DNA of 64,000 bases from UBA1181 sp963648205 (GTDB lineage: Bacteria; Bacteroidota; Bacteroidia; Bacteroidales; Paludibacteraceae). Made by a program: the position numbers and the translations under genes. Position 1 is the stretch's first letter. The number at the start of each line of letters is the position of its first letter. Under the pieces are notes generated by a model. That model saw nothing but the letters and a program-made list of their open reading frames with translations, did no database searches and was not told the DNA's origin. This document shows positions 52,051-60,972 of this stretch, in pieces. Location: contig CAVJCT010000066.1 of the NCBI GenBank assembly GCA_963648205.1, forward strand, positions 1 through 64,000, in the 5' to 3' direction.

Positions 52051-52058
52051 CGAAAGTA
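52051..52058 (-). promoter_or_regulatory. -7-like element TACTTTCG (minus strand)
   Basis: Variant -7 box (TTCG followed by CA), 46 bases upstream of the TMEM43-like gene. Confidence 0.4.
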
Positions 52059-52110
52059 ATTCTTTTTATTTGGTTTCCTATGATTTGTGGTTGCTTTTTT
52101 CGCAACTGTC

Positions 52111-52593
52111 TTATTTTTTGGTGGAATATTTCTCCCATAAACGGTCTAAAGCATCTTCTTTTTCAAGGTCTAACAACACTCCTTTGGGCAGTTTGTCCCA
52201 GTTGATGTCTGGTAACTCCTTCAGCAAAACCTTCATCGGAATGTTGGGTGTTTCGTTGGGCAATATCGCATCATAACAGTCGATGTCGACATGGTGTGCC
52301 ACCTTTCCAGTCTTTTCATCTTCTGCCTCGAAGGGTTCGGATGTGAACATTCCACGGAAAACAATTCCCGTATTGCCTTTCCCGACACGCACCATATAAA
52401 AGTAGTCGAATTCCTCGGCATCTTCCCACTCGGTCAGTTCCCAATTGTAGCAAAATCCATCGGGAAATTGCTTTAAAGCGTTGGTGTAGTGTTCCACTTT
52501 GAAATCATCAACGTCTGGATTCCAACAGAGTAGGTATGTTTTATGCTCTTTCTCTTGATAGTTGAACTCCGATAATTTATTGTTTTTCTCCAT
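52111..52593 (-). CDS. Hypothetical protein, possibly EVE/PUA-like
   Basis: The likely start is the Met at 52593 (MEKNNKLSEFNYQEKEHKTY); the frame extends to 52755, but those residues cross a promoter-like box and lack protein character. The 160-residue protein has TYLLCWNPDVDDFKVEHYTN and RVGKGNTGIVFRGMFTSEPF, which resemble the strand pattern of EVE/PUA-like nucleic-acid-binding domains (GIVxxGxVxSEPx). The resemblance is weak and no catalytic site is visible. It precedes the TMEM43-like gene on the same strand, 106 bases away. Confidence 0.65.
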   Translation of the reverse strand: MEKNNKLSEFNYQEKEHKTYLLCWNPDVDDFKVEHYTNALKQFPDGFCYNWELTEWEDAEEFDYFYMVRVGKGNTGIVFRGMFTSEPFEAEDEKTGKVAHHVDIDCYDAILPNETPNIPMKVLLKELPDINWDKLPKGVLLDLEKEDALDRLWEKYSTKK

Positions 52594-52618
52594 TTTTTCA
52601 GACTTTCTTTTGTGTTTG

Positions 52619-52626
52619 CGAAGGTA
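52619..52626 (-). promoter_or_regulatory. -7-like element TACCTTCG (minus strand)
   Basis: Variant -7 box followed by CA, 25 bases before the EVE-like protein start at 52593. Confidence 0.4.
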
Positions 52627-52758
52627 CTTATTATTTCTGAAATGAAGGGAGTCTACCGCACTTGCAAAATTCTGAAATTTGTATGCTATTGATTGATAGT
52701 AGCTTATGTTGAACGAAAAGAAAATTTTAAAATTTTGACGAAAAAAGTCGCTCAAACG

Positions 52759-52790
52759 TTTGGTGGTTATGGTCCAAAGTGATACCTTTG
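52759..52790 (+). promoter_or_regulatory. tRNA-His promoter (TTTG-N20-TACCTTTG)
   Basis: TTTG at 52759-52762 and TACCTTTG at 52783-52790 are 20 bases apart, an exact Bacteroidetes promoter, 16 bases before the tRNA. Confidence 0.75.
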
Positions 52791-52806
52791 CACTCGCAAA
52801 CTTGAT

Positions 52807-52881
52807 GGTGGGAGTAGCTCAGTTGGTTAGAGTATCAGATTGTGGTCCTGAGGGTCGTGGGTTCGATCCCCATTTCCCACC
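52807..52881 (+). tRNA. tRNA-His (anticodon GTG)
   Basis: Acceptor GTGGGAG/TTCCCAC with an encoded extra 5' G (52807) facing discriminator C, the hallmark of tRNA-His. D-arm GCTC...GAGT, anticodon loop TTGTGGT (GTG), T-arm GTGGG TTCGATC CCCAT. One mismatch closes the anticodon stem. A terminator follows. Confidence 0.93.
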
Positions 52882-52895
52882 CAAAGAAAAGGCAG

Positions 52896-52926
52896 AAAGC
52901 CACACCAAAGCGGTGTGGCTTTTTTT
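52896..52926 (+). terminator. Terminator after tRNA-His
   Basis: AGCCACACC pairs with GGTGTGGCT around a 5-nt loop, followed by T7. Confidence 0.88.
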
Positions 52927-53021
52927 ATTGTTCATTTATATGCATCTTTTCGCCACGGCGAAACCCAATAAATTAGACTTTGTTCGTTTGGCTTAACGAA
53001 AAGGTATGAATTAGAAAATCA

Positions 53022-54308
53022 ATGAAAAGAAATATTTCTCCCTGGAGCTGGATTCCAACACTTTATTTTGCCGAGGGTATTCCGTACGTCATTGCGGCTA
53101 CTTCGTTCGCGGTGATAATGTACCACAACTTGGGCGTTTCGAATGCTGAAACGGCTTTCTACACGAGTTGGCTTTACCTCCCTTGGGTGATCAAGCCGTT
53201 TTGGAGTCCTTTCGTCGATGCGATGAAGACGAAGCGTTGGTGGATCTTGGCTATGCAACTGCTGATTGGCGCAGGCTTGGCTGGTGTCGCTTTCTGCATT
53301 CCGACGACTCATTTTTTGCAGTCTACTTTGTGCCTCCTTTGGTTGGTGGCGTTCAGTTCTGCCACGCACGATATCTCGGCGGATGGTTTTTATATGCTTG
53401 GGTTGAACGAGAAAGAGCAGTCTTTCTTTGTGGGTATCCGTAGCACTTTCTATCGTATTTCGATGATTGCGGGTCAGGGTGCTTTGGTGTGGCTCGCTGG
53501 TCATTGGGAGAAGTCGATGGGCGACGTGCCTCGGGCGTGGAGTTGCACGTTGTTGGTGGCTGCCGGACTTTTCATTTGTTTCTTCTGCTACCATTTCTTC
53601 ATCCTCCCTCATCCTGATAAGGATGTTCCTGCGCGCGAGAAAAACGCTATTAAGACGTTCTTCTCTTCTTTCAAGACTTTCTTCCAAAAGAAAAATATCG
53701 TTCTCACATTGCTTTTCATCTTGCTCTATCGTTTGGGCGAATCGCAGTTGACGAAGATTGCTTCTCCTTTCTTGATGGATGGGGTAGAGAACGGTGGTTT
53801 GGCAATGAGTACGCAGTCGGTTGGTATCGTTTACGGTACGGTGGGTGTGTTGGCATTGACTTTGGGCGGAATCTTAGGCGGTGTTTTGGCAGCGCAAGGT
53901 GGCTTGAAAAAATGGCTCTGGCCAATGGTGATAGCGATGAACGTGCCTAATCTGGTTTATGTCTATATGGCGTTCATGCAAGTCAGCAATTTCTATGTGG
54001 TGAGTTCGTTGGTGGCAGTCGAGCAGTTTGGCTATGGCTTCGGTTTCACCGCGTTTATGCTATATTTGATAACGGTTTCTAAAGGTGAGTTTTCAACGTC
54101 TCACTACGCTATTTGTACGGGATTCATGGCATTGGGTATGATGTTGCCAGGTATGGCTGCCGGTTGGATTCAAGAAAAAATCGGCTACGACTGGTTTTTC
54201 GTGTGGGTCTGCATCTGCACATTGCCGGGTATCTTCTTGACCCCGTTGATTAAGAAGACATTGAATCAATACGAAGAAGAAACAATAGTACGAAAGGAGC
54301 AAGAATAA
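53022..54308 (+). CDS. AmpG-like major facilitator transporter
   Basis: A 428-residue polytopic inner-membrane protein with about 12 helices. The start PWSWIPTLYFAEGIPYVIAA and YTSWLYLPWVIKPFWSPFVD match the AmpG/MFS_1-like family, which imports muropeptides for wall recycling. WLVAFSSATHDISADGFYM and GYGFGFTAFMLYLITVSKG are further conserved loops. The substrate has not been shown for Bacteroidetes members. It is followed after 4 bases by the RsmI-like methyltransferase gene, so they are cotranscribed. Confidence 0.85.
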   Translation: MKRNISPWSWIPTLYFAEGIPYVIAATSFAVIMYHNLGVSNAETAFYTSWLYLPWVIKPFWSPFVDAMKTKRWWILAMQLLIGAGLAGVAFCIPTTHFLQSTLCLLWLVAFSSATHDISADGFYMLGLNEKEQSFFVGIRSTFYRISMIAGQGALVWLAGHWEKSMGDVPRAWSCTLLVAAGLFICFFCYHFFILPHPDKDVPAREKNAIKTFFSSFKTFFQKKNIVLTLLFILLYRLGESQLTKIASPFLMDGVENGGLAMSTQSVGIVYGTVGVLALTLGGILGGVLAAQGGLKKWLWPMVIAMNVPNLVYVYMAFMQVSNFYVVSSLVAVEQFGYGFGFTAFMLYLITVSKGEFSTSHYAICTGFMALGMMLPGMAAGWIQEKIGYDWFFVWVCICTLPGIFLTPLIKKTLNQYEEETIVRKEQE

Positions 54309-54312
54309 AGAT

Positions 54313-55017
54313 ATGGAAGGTGTTTTATATTTGATTCCCAATACGTTAGGCGATAGTGCCATCGATCGTGTGTTGCCTGCCTACGATGTGGAGGTGATTC
54401 GCAGTGTCAAGAATTTTATTGTGGAGGACGTACGCACGACTCGCCGTTTCCTGAAGAAGGTGGACTCGAACATCAACATCGACGAGTTGCAGTTTTTCAC
54501 GTTGAATGGCCATACGAAACCTGAAGAAATCGCTTCTTATTTAGAGCCTCTGAAGAATGGCTTGGATATGGGAATCATCTCCGAGGCGGGTTGTCCTGCC
54601 ATTGCAGATCCTGGTGCAGAGATTGTTCGTATCGCTCAAGAACGTGGCTATCATGTTGTTCCTTTGGTGGGGCCGTCGTCTATTCTTTTGGGATTGATGG
54701 CATCTGGCTTCAATGGTCAGAGTTTTGCTTTCGTAGGCTATCTTCCAATTAAAGACAATGAGAGAGTGTTGAGAATCAAACAGTTAGAGAAGCGCGCACA
54801 CCTTGAAAAGCAGTCGCAAATCTTCATCGAAACACCATACCGTAACGAAAAAATGTTCGCGGATATTCTTTCTATCTGTAACGGCGAGACAAAACTGTGC
54901 ATCGCCTGCGACATTACTCTCCCGACGGAGTATATAAAAACAAAAACCGTCGCTGAATGGAAAAAATCCAAACACGACGATCTCAGCAAACGACCTTGTA
55001 TTTTTATATTATACTAA
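54313..55017 (+). CDS. RsmI-like SAM-dependent methyltransferase
   Basis: A 234-residue tetrapyrrole-methylase-fold protein: LYLIPNTLGDSAIDRVLPA at the N-terminus, GIISEAGCPAIADPGAEIVR (cofactor loop), VVPLVGPSSILLGLMASGFN and IFIETPYRNEKMFADI. It resembles RsmI, which 2'-O-methylates C1402 of 16S rRNA, but belongs to the divergent Bacteroidetes branch, so the RNA target is inferred. Directly downstream of the AmpG-like gene; converges with trkA after 12 bases. Confidence 0.85.
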   Translation: MEGVLYLIPNTLGDSAIDRVLPAYDVEVIRSVKNFIVEDVRTTRRFLKKVDSNINIDELQFFTLNGHTKPEEIASYLEPLKNGLDMGIISEAGCPAIADPGAEIVRIAQERGYHVVPLVGPSSILLGLMASGFNGQSFAFVGYLPIKDNERVLRIKQLEKRAHLEKQSQIFIETPYRNEKMFADILSICNGETKLCIACDITLPTEYIKTKTVAEWKKSKHDDLSKRPCIFILY

Positions 55018-55029
55018 TACTAAGTCTCT

Positions 55030-56361
55030 CTAATTAAACAACTTATCCAATTTATGGAAGGAGGATGACAGACAGAACACAATGACGTCGTCGCCTGCCT
55101 GTATCTGCGTATGTCCGTTGGCGATGAAGCCCTTGCCATCTCTGACGACACCTCCGATAAAGATATCTTTCGGAAATTTCATATCCATGATCTTGCTTTG
55201 CGTGATAGGTGAGCCTTCTTTCGGGGTCAACTCCACCACCTCTGCGTCTACATGGGTGAGGCACTTCACATTATGCACGTCGGCATCGAGTGTGTACTGG
55301 TATATGTAGCTGGCTGCCAACATTTTCTTATTGATAATCGTACCGATATCAAGACTCTCCGCTAACTGGATATAGTCGATGTTCTCCACCTCGGCGATGG
55401 TCTTTCTGAGTCCGAAACGCTTGGCTGCGATACATGCCAGGATGTTGGCTTCCGAATTGTCTGTCAACGCTACGAAGGCATCCATATCTTGAATATTCTC
55501 CTCTTGAAGCATGTCCAGATTGCTGGCATCTCCGTTGACGATCATGGCGTTGTCTACCTTTTCAATCAGACTATTGATTTTTGCTTTGTTGCGCTCCATA
55601 ATCTTCACGTCCATATCCTCGGGAAGCGATTGCACCGTCTTGATGGTGATGTTTCCTCCGCCCATGAACATGATGTCTTTCACATTGATGACTTCTTTGC
55701 CGGCTTGGTCGCGCACGTTCGTAACATAGTCCTTCGTGGTGATGAAGTAGACGATGTCGTTCGGCTTGATCTCATCGGCTCCTTTCGGGATGATGGTCTC
55801 CGTGTTTCGTTGGATGGCAACAATACGATAGAACTCGCTGTTGGTCAAATCCATCAATCGTTGGTTGACGATGGGGGCGTTGGCTCGCACCTTCATACCA
55901 ATCAGTGTCAACGCACCGTTGGAGAACTCCATCCACTGGCGCACCCAGTTCATCTTGATGGACGAAACAATCTCTTTTGCAGCGAGCAATTCCGGATAAA
56001 TCAAGGCGTCAATTCCCAATCTCTTGAAAAAGTCTTGATTCTCGGGAAGCAGATATTCATAGTTGTTGATACGTGCGAGTACCTTTCTTGCTCCCATATT
56101 GTGGGCCAAGATACACGCAGTGATGTTTTGACTCTCGATAGGCGTAACCCCGATGAAGAGGTCGGCATTGTTGGTCTCCGCCTCTCTCAAATCATTGATG
56201 GAGGTGGGTGATCCCTCAACCACGAGGAGGTCGTACATCTGCTCCAAACGGTTCAGTTTTTCCCTGTCCTCATCAATCAAGATGATGTCGTGGTTCTCGT
56301 TCGAAAGCCTTTTGGCAAGGTGGGTGCCGACTTCTCCGGCACCCGCAATTACAATTTTCAT
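55030..56361 (-). CDS. trkA: Trk potassium uptake regulator TrkA
   Basis: A 443-residue cytoplasmic NAD(H)-binding subunit of the Trk K+ channel. Two RCK units are visible. The first starts MKIVIAGAGEVGTHLAKRLS with the acidic residue of the Rossmann fold in IILIDEDREKL, and the second has FMGGGNITIKTVQSLPED with NANEIL-type contacts (DNSEANILACIAAKRFGLRK). Each is followed by a TrkA_C subdomain. No trkH lies adjacent. The next gene on the same strand upstream is pyrH, 42 bases away. Confidence 0.93.
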   Translation of the reverse strand: MKIVIAGAGEVGTHLAKRLSNENHDIILIDEDREKLNRLEQMYDLLVVEGSPTSINDLREAETNNADLFIGVTPIESQNITACILAHNMGARKVLARINNYEYLLPENQDFFKRLGIDALIYPELLAAKEIVSSIKMNWVRQWMEFSNGALTLIGMKVRANAPIVNQRLMDLTNSEFYRIVAIQRNTETIIPKGADEIKPNDIVYFITTKDYVTNVRDQAGKEVINVKDIMFMGGGNITIKTVQSLPEDMDVKIMERNKAKINSLIEKVDNAMIVNGDASNLDMLQEENIQDMDAFVALTDNSEANILACIAAKRFGLRKTIAEVENIDYIQLAESLDIGTIINKKMLAASYIYQYTLDADVHNVKCLTHVDAEVVELTPKEGSPITQSKIMDMKFPKDIFIGGVVRDGKGFIANGHTQIQAGDDVIVFCLSSSFHKLDKLFN

Positions 56362-56403
56362 TATCTTTTTGTGCTATAGAATCATACCTTAAAACATTAT
56401 TGT

Positions 56404-57111
56404 TTAAGGATGAACGTATGTGCCGATGTTCTCTCCGTTGACCACCTTCTTCAGGTTTCCTTTCTTGTCCATGTTGAAGACAACGATTGGAAGGTTGTTG
56501 TCGCGACACATTACGGTTGCGGAAAGATCCATCACTTTGAGGTTCTTCACCAAAATCTCATCGTAGGTGATGTCGTCATATTTGGTTGCGGTAGGGTCTT
56601 TCTCAGGGTCGGCTGTATAGACACCGTCGACACGGGTTCCCTTGAACATAGCGTCTGCCTCGATCTCGATTCCACGGAGTGATGAGCCAGTGTCTGTCGT
56701 GAAGTATGGGTTTCCTGTACCTGCTGCGAAGATGGTGATATAGCCTTGGTTGAGCAACTCCATCGCCTTGTCTTTGGTGTAGAACTCACCGATTGGTTCC
56801 ATGCGGATGGCAGTGAGCAATTTCACAGGGACACCGATTGACGAGAGGGCAGAGTTGAGTGCCAACGCATTGATGACGGTTGCCAACATTCCCATCTGGT
56901 CGCCTTTCACACGGTCAAAACCCTTCTTCGATCCACTCAATCCGCGGAAAATATTTCCACCGCCAATCACAATTCCAATCTGCAATCCTGTTGCGTGAAT
57001 CTCCTTTATCTGCTCAGCATACTCCATCAAACGGTTCTCGTCAATGCCATAACCTTTCTCTCCCATTAATGATTCACCGCTGAGTTTCAGCAAAATACGT
57101 TTAAATTTCAT
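56404..57111 (-). CDS. pyrH: UMP kinase
   Basis: A 235-residue amino-acid-kinase-fold enzyme that phosphorylates UMP to UDP. ILLKLSGESLMGEKGYGIDE, VIGGGNIFRGLSGSK, DQMGMLATVINALALNSAL and GTGNPYFTTDTGSSLRGIEI are the family signatures. Length is normal. It lies upstream of trkA on the minus strand; no frr or tsf is adjacent. Confidence 0.96.
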   Translation of the reverse strand: MKFKRILLKLSGESLMGEKGYGIDENRLMEYAEQIKEIHATGLQIGIVIGGGNIFRGLSGSKKGFDRVKGDQMGMLATVINALALNSALSSIGVPVKLLTAIRMEPIGEFYTKDKAMELLNQGYITIFAAGTGNPYFTTDTGSSLRGIEIEADAMFKGTRVDGVYTADPEKDPTATKYDDITYDEILVKNLKVMDLSATVMCRDNNLPIVVFNMDKKGNLKKVVNGENIGTYVHP

Positions 57112-57225
57112 ATCAAAGATTTTTATACATTGTAGATATTTGTACCGCTACAAAACTATAAAATCTAAGCCGAAAAATTCACAAAAACAAATAAAATAGG
57201 GGTTGGAAGTGTAAAAATATTGCCC

Positions 57226-57233
57226 TATCTTTG
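57226..57233 (+). promoter_or_regulatory. -7 element TATCTTTG for the noncoding RNA
   Basis: Consensus -7 box on the plus strand with TTG at 57203-57205 (20-base spacer). It reads away from pyrH into a gene-free interval. Confidence 0.55.
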
Positions 57234-57239
57234 AACTCA

Positions 57240-57592
57240 CAGAAAAGAGATTCTGCCGGATGTTTTTGAAATAAACGAGACATTCTCAAAGATAATTAAG
57301 ACTATATAATCAGACTATATAATCATATTATATAAGGAATTGTCGCACCGTCTCCGAAGATCGTTAAACTTACATTTATAAAAAAAATCTTACGGGTGTC
57401 CCTTGTCTGTCCAATGGCGGGCCACAACTTTAAGTTTACTTGAAGTCTACACTTCGGTGTACGGGTGGATTACAAAGGCTGATACACACTCAATTCTTAC
57501 ATTACGGAGTTTTAACTTGACTACAAGCCGGTGCGACATCTTACAAAGAAAGGGTGGCTTTCAATCGAGAGCCACCCTTTCTTTTTGCGTTT
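57240..57592 (+). ncRNA. Candidate structured noncoding RNA of about 350 nt
   Basis: The 490-base gap between pyrH and the antiporter has no protein-like frame, yet carries a plus-strand promoter (57226) and a 15-bp terminator (57545). After an AT-rich 5' part with a direct repeat of ACTATATAATCA, a compact domain is closed by a perfect 10-bp helix, TGTCGCACCG (57341-57350) with CGGTGCGACA (57529-57538). Inside it are CTCCG/CGGAG (57352/57505), CTTTAAG/CTTGAAG and a TACAC-TTCG-GTGTA tetraloop hairpin (57448-57461). No RNase P (GAGGAAAGTC), tmRNA or SRP signature was found. A 6S-like or Bacteroidales-specific RNA is possible. Confidence 0.55.
57545..57586. terminator. Strong 15-bp terminator, possibly bidirectional
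   Basis: AAAGAAAGGGTGGCT (57545-57559) is perfectly complementary to AGCCACCCTTTCTTT (57570-57584); T5 follows on the plus strand. It can end the noncoding RNA and, on the minus strand, the antiporter transcript. Confidence 0.85.
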
Positions 57593-57601
57593 TGTTTTGC
57601 C

Positions 57602-59104
57602 TTATCGTTTCACACCCAAATTGGCGTATGTCTCATGCAATGCCTGCTGATTGTCGGTGATAATCAACAACTTATCTCCTACGTTGAGGCTTGTCTTTCC
57701 TGTTGGCACGAAATATTTGTTGTTTCGTTTCACCATTACCACCAATGTCTTATCGGGCAATGAAAGGTTCATCAAATATGGCCCTTTGGCAAGCGACTGC
57801 TCATTGAGCGTAATCTCTGATGTGACGGATTTAATCTCATCTGCAAATTCCACGTCAAACTCTTCCAATGCTTTGTCTTCTTGCACGGTCTTGTCTTCTA
57901 AGTCGAGCCAACGTGCAACCACTGGCAAAGTCGTGCCTTGCAACAACAACGACACCAACGTGCAGAAGAACACAATGTTGAAAATTGTTCTCGCCTCTGG
58001 CACTTCTGCTGCCAACGGCATAATCGCAAAGATGATCGGCACTGCGCCTCTTAGTCCACACCACGAGATGAAGAGTTTCTCTTTATATCCCACACCGTCT
58101 TTCTTGCGGAATGGCAAGAGACTTAGGAACACACTCACTGGTCGGGTTACAAAAATCATAATGGCACTGATGACAAGTCCTGGAACGACAATCGGAATCA
58201 ACTCGTGCGGATTAACCAAAAGTCCGAGCGTCAAGAACATCAACAACTGGAACAGCCAAGTGAGACCCTCCAAAAAGTTGAGCGACGACCGTTTATGCAC
58301 GAATGAGGAATTACCCAAAACGAGTCCACCAATGTAAACTGCCAAGTATCCGTTTCCTTGAATGAAGTAGGTGATTGAGAAAATCAACGTCGAGAAGGTG
58401 AACACCATGATAGGGTAGAGCGACGTGTTGTCGATATTAATTTTGTTGATGGCTAAGATGGACAATTTTCCTAAGATGAAGCCTGCTGCCGCACCAACTA
58501 CCAACTGGATGACCAACGTGAGAATTGCTGCGCCATAGTTGGGGGTGGCAGATTGCATTTTGATGATTTCGATAAAGGTGATGACGAGAACGTATGCCAT
58601 CGGGTCGTTACTTCCAGACTCCAACTCCAACATCGGACGAAGGTTGTTCTTCAAATGCAACCCTTTCGAACGCAGAATCGAAAAGACAGAGGCAGAGTCG
58701 GTTGACGACATGGTAGAGGAGAGCAAAAGCGCGGTAACCAGTCCCATCGCTGTACTCTTGAACAAAGAACCGAAAATCAGGTAAACCAACAATCCCGTGA
58801 GGGCTGAGGTTAGCAAAACACCCACCGTAGCCAGCAAGATACCCTGCACCATCACAGGCTTGATCTCGTTGATACGAGTGGACAAACCACCTGAATACAA
58901 AATGACGCAAAGGGCGACTGTACCAATGGTTTGCGCTGTGGAAGTGTCTTCAAAGTGAATGCCTAATCCATCACTTCCGCATAACATTCCGATGACAAGA
59001 AATAAAAGTAGGGCTGGTGTCCCCAATCTCGAACTAATTTTTCCGGCACAGATACTCACTAAAAAGAGTACTGATAAACCTAATAAAATCGCCTCAATTT
59101 GCAT
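57602..59104 (-). CDS. Potassium/proton antiporter (CPA1, NhaP2/CvrA type)
   Basis: A 500-residue protein with about 12-13 transmembrane helices in the first 390 residues. SSRLGTPALLLFLVIGMLCG and the conserved acidic stretch STMSSTDSASVFSILRSKGL and LELESGSNDPMAYVLVI (SND motif) mark the Na+/K+:H+ antiporter family. The C-terminal 90 residues form a TrkA_C regulatory domain (KGPYLMNLSLPDKTLVVMVK, GDKLLIITDNQQ). It probably exports K+ in exchange for protons. Being near trkA it may complement K+ uptake, but it is a separate transcription unit. Confidence 0.9.
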   Translation of the reverse strand: MQIEAILLGLSVLFLVSICAGKISSRLGTPALLLFLVIGMLCGSDGLGIHFEDTSTAQTIGTVALCVILYSGGLSTRINEIKPVMVQGILLATVGVLLTSALTGLLVYLIFGSLFKSTAMGLVTALLLSSTMSSTDSASVFSILRSKGLHLKNNLRPMLELESGSNDPMAYVLVITFIEIIKMQSATPNYGAAILTLVIQLVVGAAAGFILGKLSILAINKINIDNTSLYPIMVFTFSTLIFSITYFIQGNGYLAVYIGGLVLGNSSFVHKRSSLNFLEGLTWLFQLLMFLTLGLLVNPHELIPIVVPGLVISAIMIFVTRPVSVFLSLLPFRKKDGVGYKEKLFISWCGLRGAVPIIFAIMPLAAEVPEARTIFNIVFFCTLVSLLLQGTTLPVVARWLDLEDKTVQEDKALEEFDVEFADEIKSVTSEITLNEQSLAKGPYLMNLSLPDKTLVVMVKRNNKYFVPTGKTSLNVGDKLLIITDNQQALHETYANLGVKR

Positions 59105-59240
59105 AATGTAGTTTTTATAAGTTGTAAAATTCGTTATAAAGCAAAAATATGAAAAAATGGCATTTTCTGAAATAGGATATCACACAATAATCGTTAAAAA
59201 TTGTTGTAAAAGGTGTATTTTTGTCTGAAACAAAATATGA

Positions 59241-60095
59241 ATGGATATGAAAGGAATTGGTAGATTTTTCAGCAAGTGTATAATGATTTGCTCAGCCATG
59301 GTGATGGCTACTTCTTGTGACGAAGACGCGCTTTCTTCAATCTTGGGTGATGGCGACACCGTCTCTGCTTTGAAAGAGGCTTTGACAATCGGTGCAAAGA
59401 CCGCTGCCACCAACTTGGGCGTTGAAGATGGTTACTTGGCTGATGCAGCCGTGAAAATCGGTTTGCCAGACGAGATCCAGACGGTTGCCGAGTTGATGCA
59501 GACTGACGCAGGAAAGACTTTCTTAAGCGCGGTGGGTGCCAACAGTATGCAACCCGACAGCCTTATTGTCGCTATGAACAGAGCTGCGGAGAAGGCCGCT
59601 CCTGAAAGTGCGGAAATCTTCGCCAACGCAATCACCAGCATGACAATCTCCGACGGTGAGAATATCTTGTTTGGCGCAAACAATGCAGCAACGGAGTATT
59701 TGCACGAGAAGACTTACAGCGGGCTGCAAAGCACTTTCGGAAATGTCGTAACTTCCACTTTCTCGCAGGTGCAAGTAAGCGGTAAAAACCTCAACGACTT
59801 CTGGAGTAGTTTCTCTTCCGAGTATAACAACATCGTTTCTTACAAGAGTGATACGAAAGGAAAACTCGCTATGGCTGCCTTGAAAATAGGTTTGAGTGCT
59901 GCTGGAAAATCAGATTTATACAATAAAATTGATGCCCTTGAAACTGTCAACACCAACTTGGGTGAGTATGTTACAGGCAAGGCATTGGACGGACTTTTCT
60001 TGAAGGTGGCAGACAAAGAAGCCGATATTAGAACGAATGCTGCTTCTCGTACCTCTGAACTTTTGAAGAAGGTTTTTGGTCGATTAGACAACTAA
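59241..60095 (+). CDS. DUF4197 lipoprotein
   Basis: A 284-residue protein with a signal peptide whose lipobox is MATSC (Cys about residue 26), so likely lipid anchored. The mature part matches DUF4197: ALKEALTIGAKTAATNLGVE, DGYLADAAVKIGLPDEIQTV and a C-terminal KALDGLFLKVADKEADIRTN ... SELLKKVFGRLDN. The fold is mostly helical and function unknown. Met 59247 is an alternative start. It is 81 bases upstream of the Crp/Fnr gene, which has its own spacing, so cotranscription is uncertain. Confidence 0.88.
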   Translation: MDMKGIGRFFSKCIMICSAMVMATSCDEDALSSILGDGDTVSALKEALTIGAKTAATNLGVEDGYLADAAVKIGLPDEIQTVAELMQTDAGKTFLSAVGANSMQPDSLIVAMNRAAEKAAPESAEIFANAITSMTISDGENILFGANNAATEYLHEKTYSGLQSTFGNVVTSTFSQVQVSGKNLNDFWSSFSSEYNNIVSYKSDTKGKLAMAALKIGLSAAGKSDLYNKIDALETVNTNLGEYVTGKALDGLFLKVADKEADIRTNAASRTSELLKKVFGRLDN

Positions 60096-60176
60096 TTTTG
60101 TGTTTTTTAACATACTTATAGAAAAACTTTATACTTTTGTGAGAGTTTTACACCTAATTAAGAATAGAAATTAAGG

Positions 60177-60875
60177 ATGAAGAATATAGTTTCTGAGTAC
60201 GACGGTATTGAGACGATCTCGTCTGTTTGGCAAGTGCTGACAGATGAGCAGTTGGAATATTTGAACAGACACTGTATCGTACGAAGATTTAAGAAGAACG
60301 AACTGGTTTACAGCGAGGGCGAAGAGTCAACACATGTGGTGTGTGTGGCAAAAGGGAAACTGAAGATTTACCGTACGGGTGCGGGTGGTCGTAGCCAGAT
60401 CGTCCGTGTGGTGAAACCAGGCGAGATGTGCGCTTACCGTGCTATGTTCGCTGGTGAACCTTTTGTAACCAATGCGAGTGCCATCGAGGCATCCGAACTC
60501 TACATGATTTCACAGGATGTGATTAAAACCCTCCTCGCTCAGAACTTCGACTTGGCTTGGTATTTCATCTCTAAACTCTCGTTCGATTTGGGTGTGGCAG
60601 ACAAACGATCCGTCTCTTTGACGCAGAAGCATGTCAAGGGTCGTCTGGCAGAGTCGCTCATCTTCTTGCGCGACAACTTCGGATTTGAGGAAGATGGCAA
60701 GACTTTGGCAGCCAACCTCTCTCGTGAGGATATTGCCAACCTCTCTAACATGACCACTTCCAACGCTATCCGCACACTCTCTTGGATGGCGAAGGAAAAC
60801 ATCGTCGAGGTGGATGGTCGTAAAATCAAATTCGTGGATGAGGAATATCTTTCATTCCTTAGTAAAAACGGATAA
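60177..60875 (+). CDS. Crp/Fnr family transcriptional regulator
   Basis: A 232-residue DNA-binding regulator. Residues 1-125 form the cyclic-nucleotide-binding-type beta barrel (YSEGEESTHVVCVAKGKLKI, VKPGEMCAYRAMFAGEPFVT). A long dimer helix follows, then a winged helix-turn-helix at about 175-220 (LSREDIANLSNMTTSNAIRT). The N-terminal cysteine cluster of true FNR is absent, and the residues that would bind cAMP are not conserved, so the signal is unknown. Confidence 0.9.
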   Translation: MKNIVSEYDGIETISSVWQVLTDEQLEYLNRHCIVRRFKKNELVYSEGEESTHVVCVAKGKLKIYRTGAGGRSQIVRVVKPGEMCAYRAMFAGEPFVTNASAIEASELYMISQDVIKTLLAQNFDLAWYFISKLSFDLGVADKRSVSLTQKHVKGRLAESLIFLRDNFGFEEDGKTLAANLSREDIANLSNMTTSNAIRTLSWMAKENIVEVDGRKIKFVDEEYLSFLSKNG

Positions 60876-60972
60876 AGAATTGCGGACGTGTTCGCAAAAG
60901 ACGTGTTCAAAAAAGAAAAGATAAGGGAGTCTGATTTTTTTTAGAAAAATCCTATCAATTAGGAATTGAAGT

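Noticed and set aside
55489..56211. 240-codon plus-strand frame inside trkA
   Set aside because: Antisense shadow; no protein-like features and no promoter.
57240..57592. RNase P RNA or tmRNA
   Set aside because: No GAGGAAAGTC or ACAGAA core of RNase P, and no tRNA-like T-arm or tag reading frame of tmRNA.
57403..57763. Short plus-strand frames at 57403-57660 and 57554-57763
   Set aside because: They span the terminator hairpin and the 3' end of the antiporter gene and have no protein-like composition.
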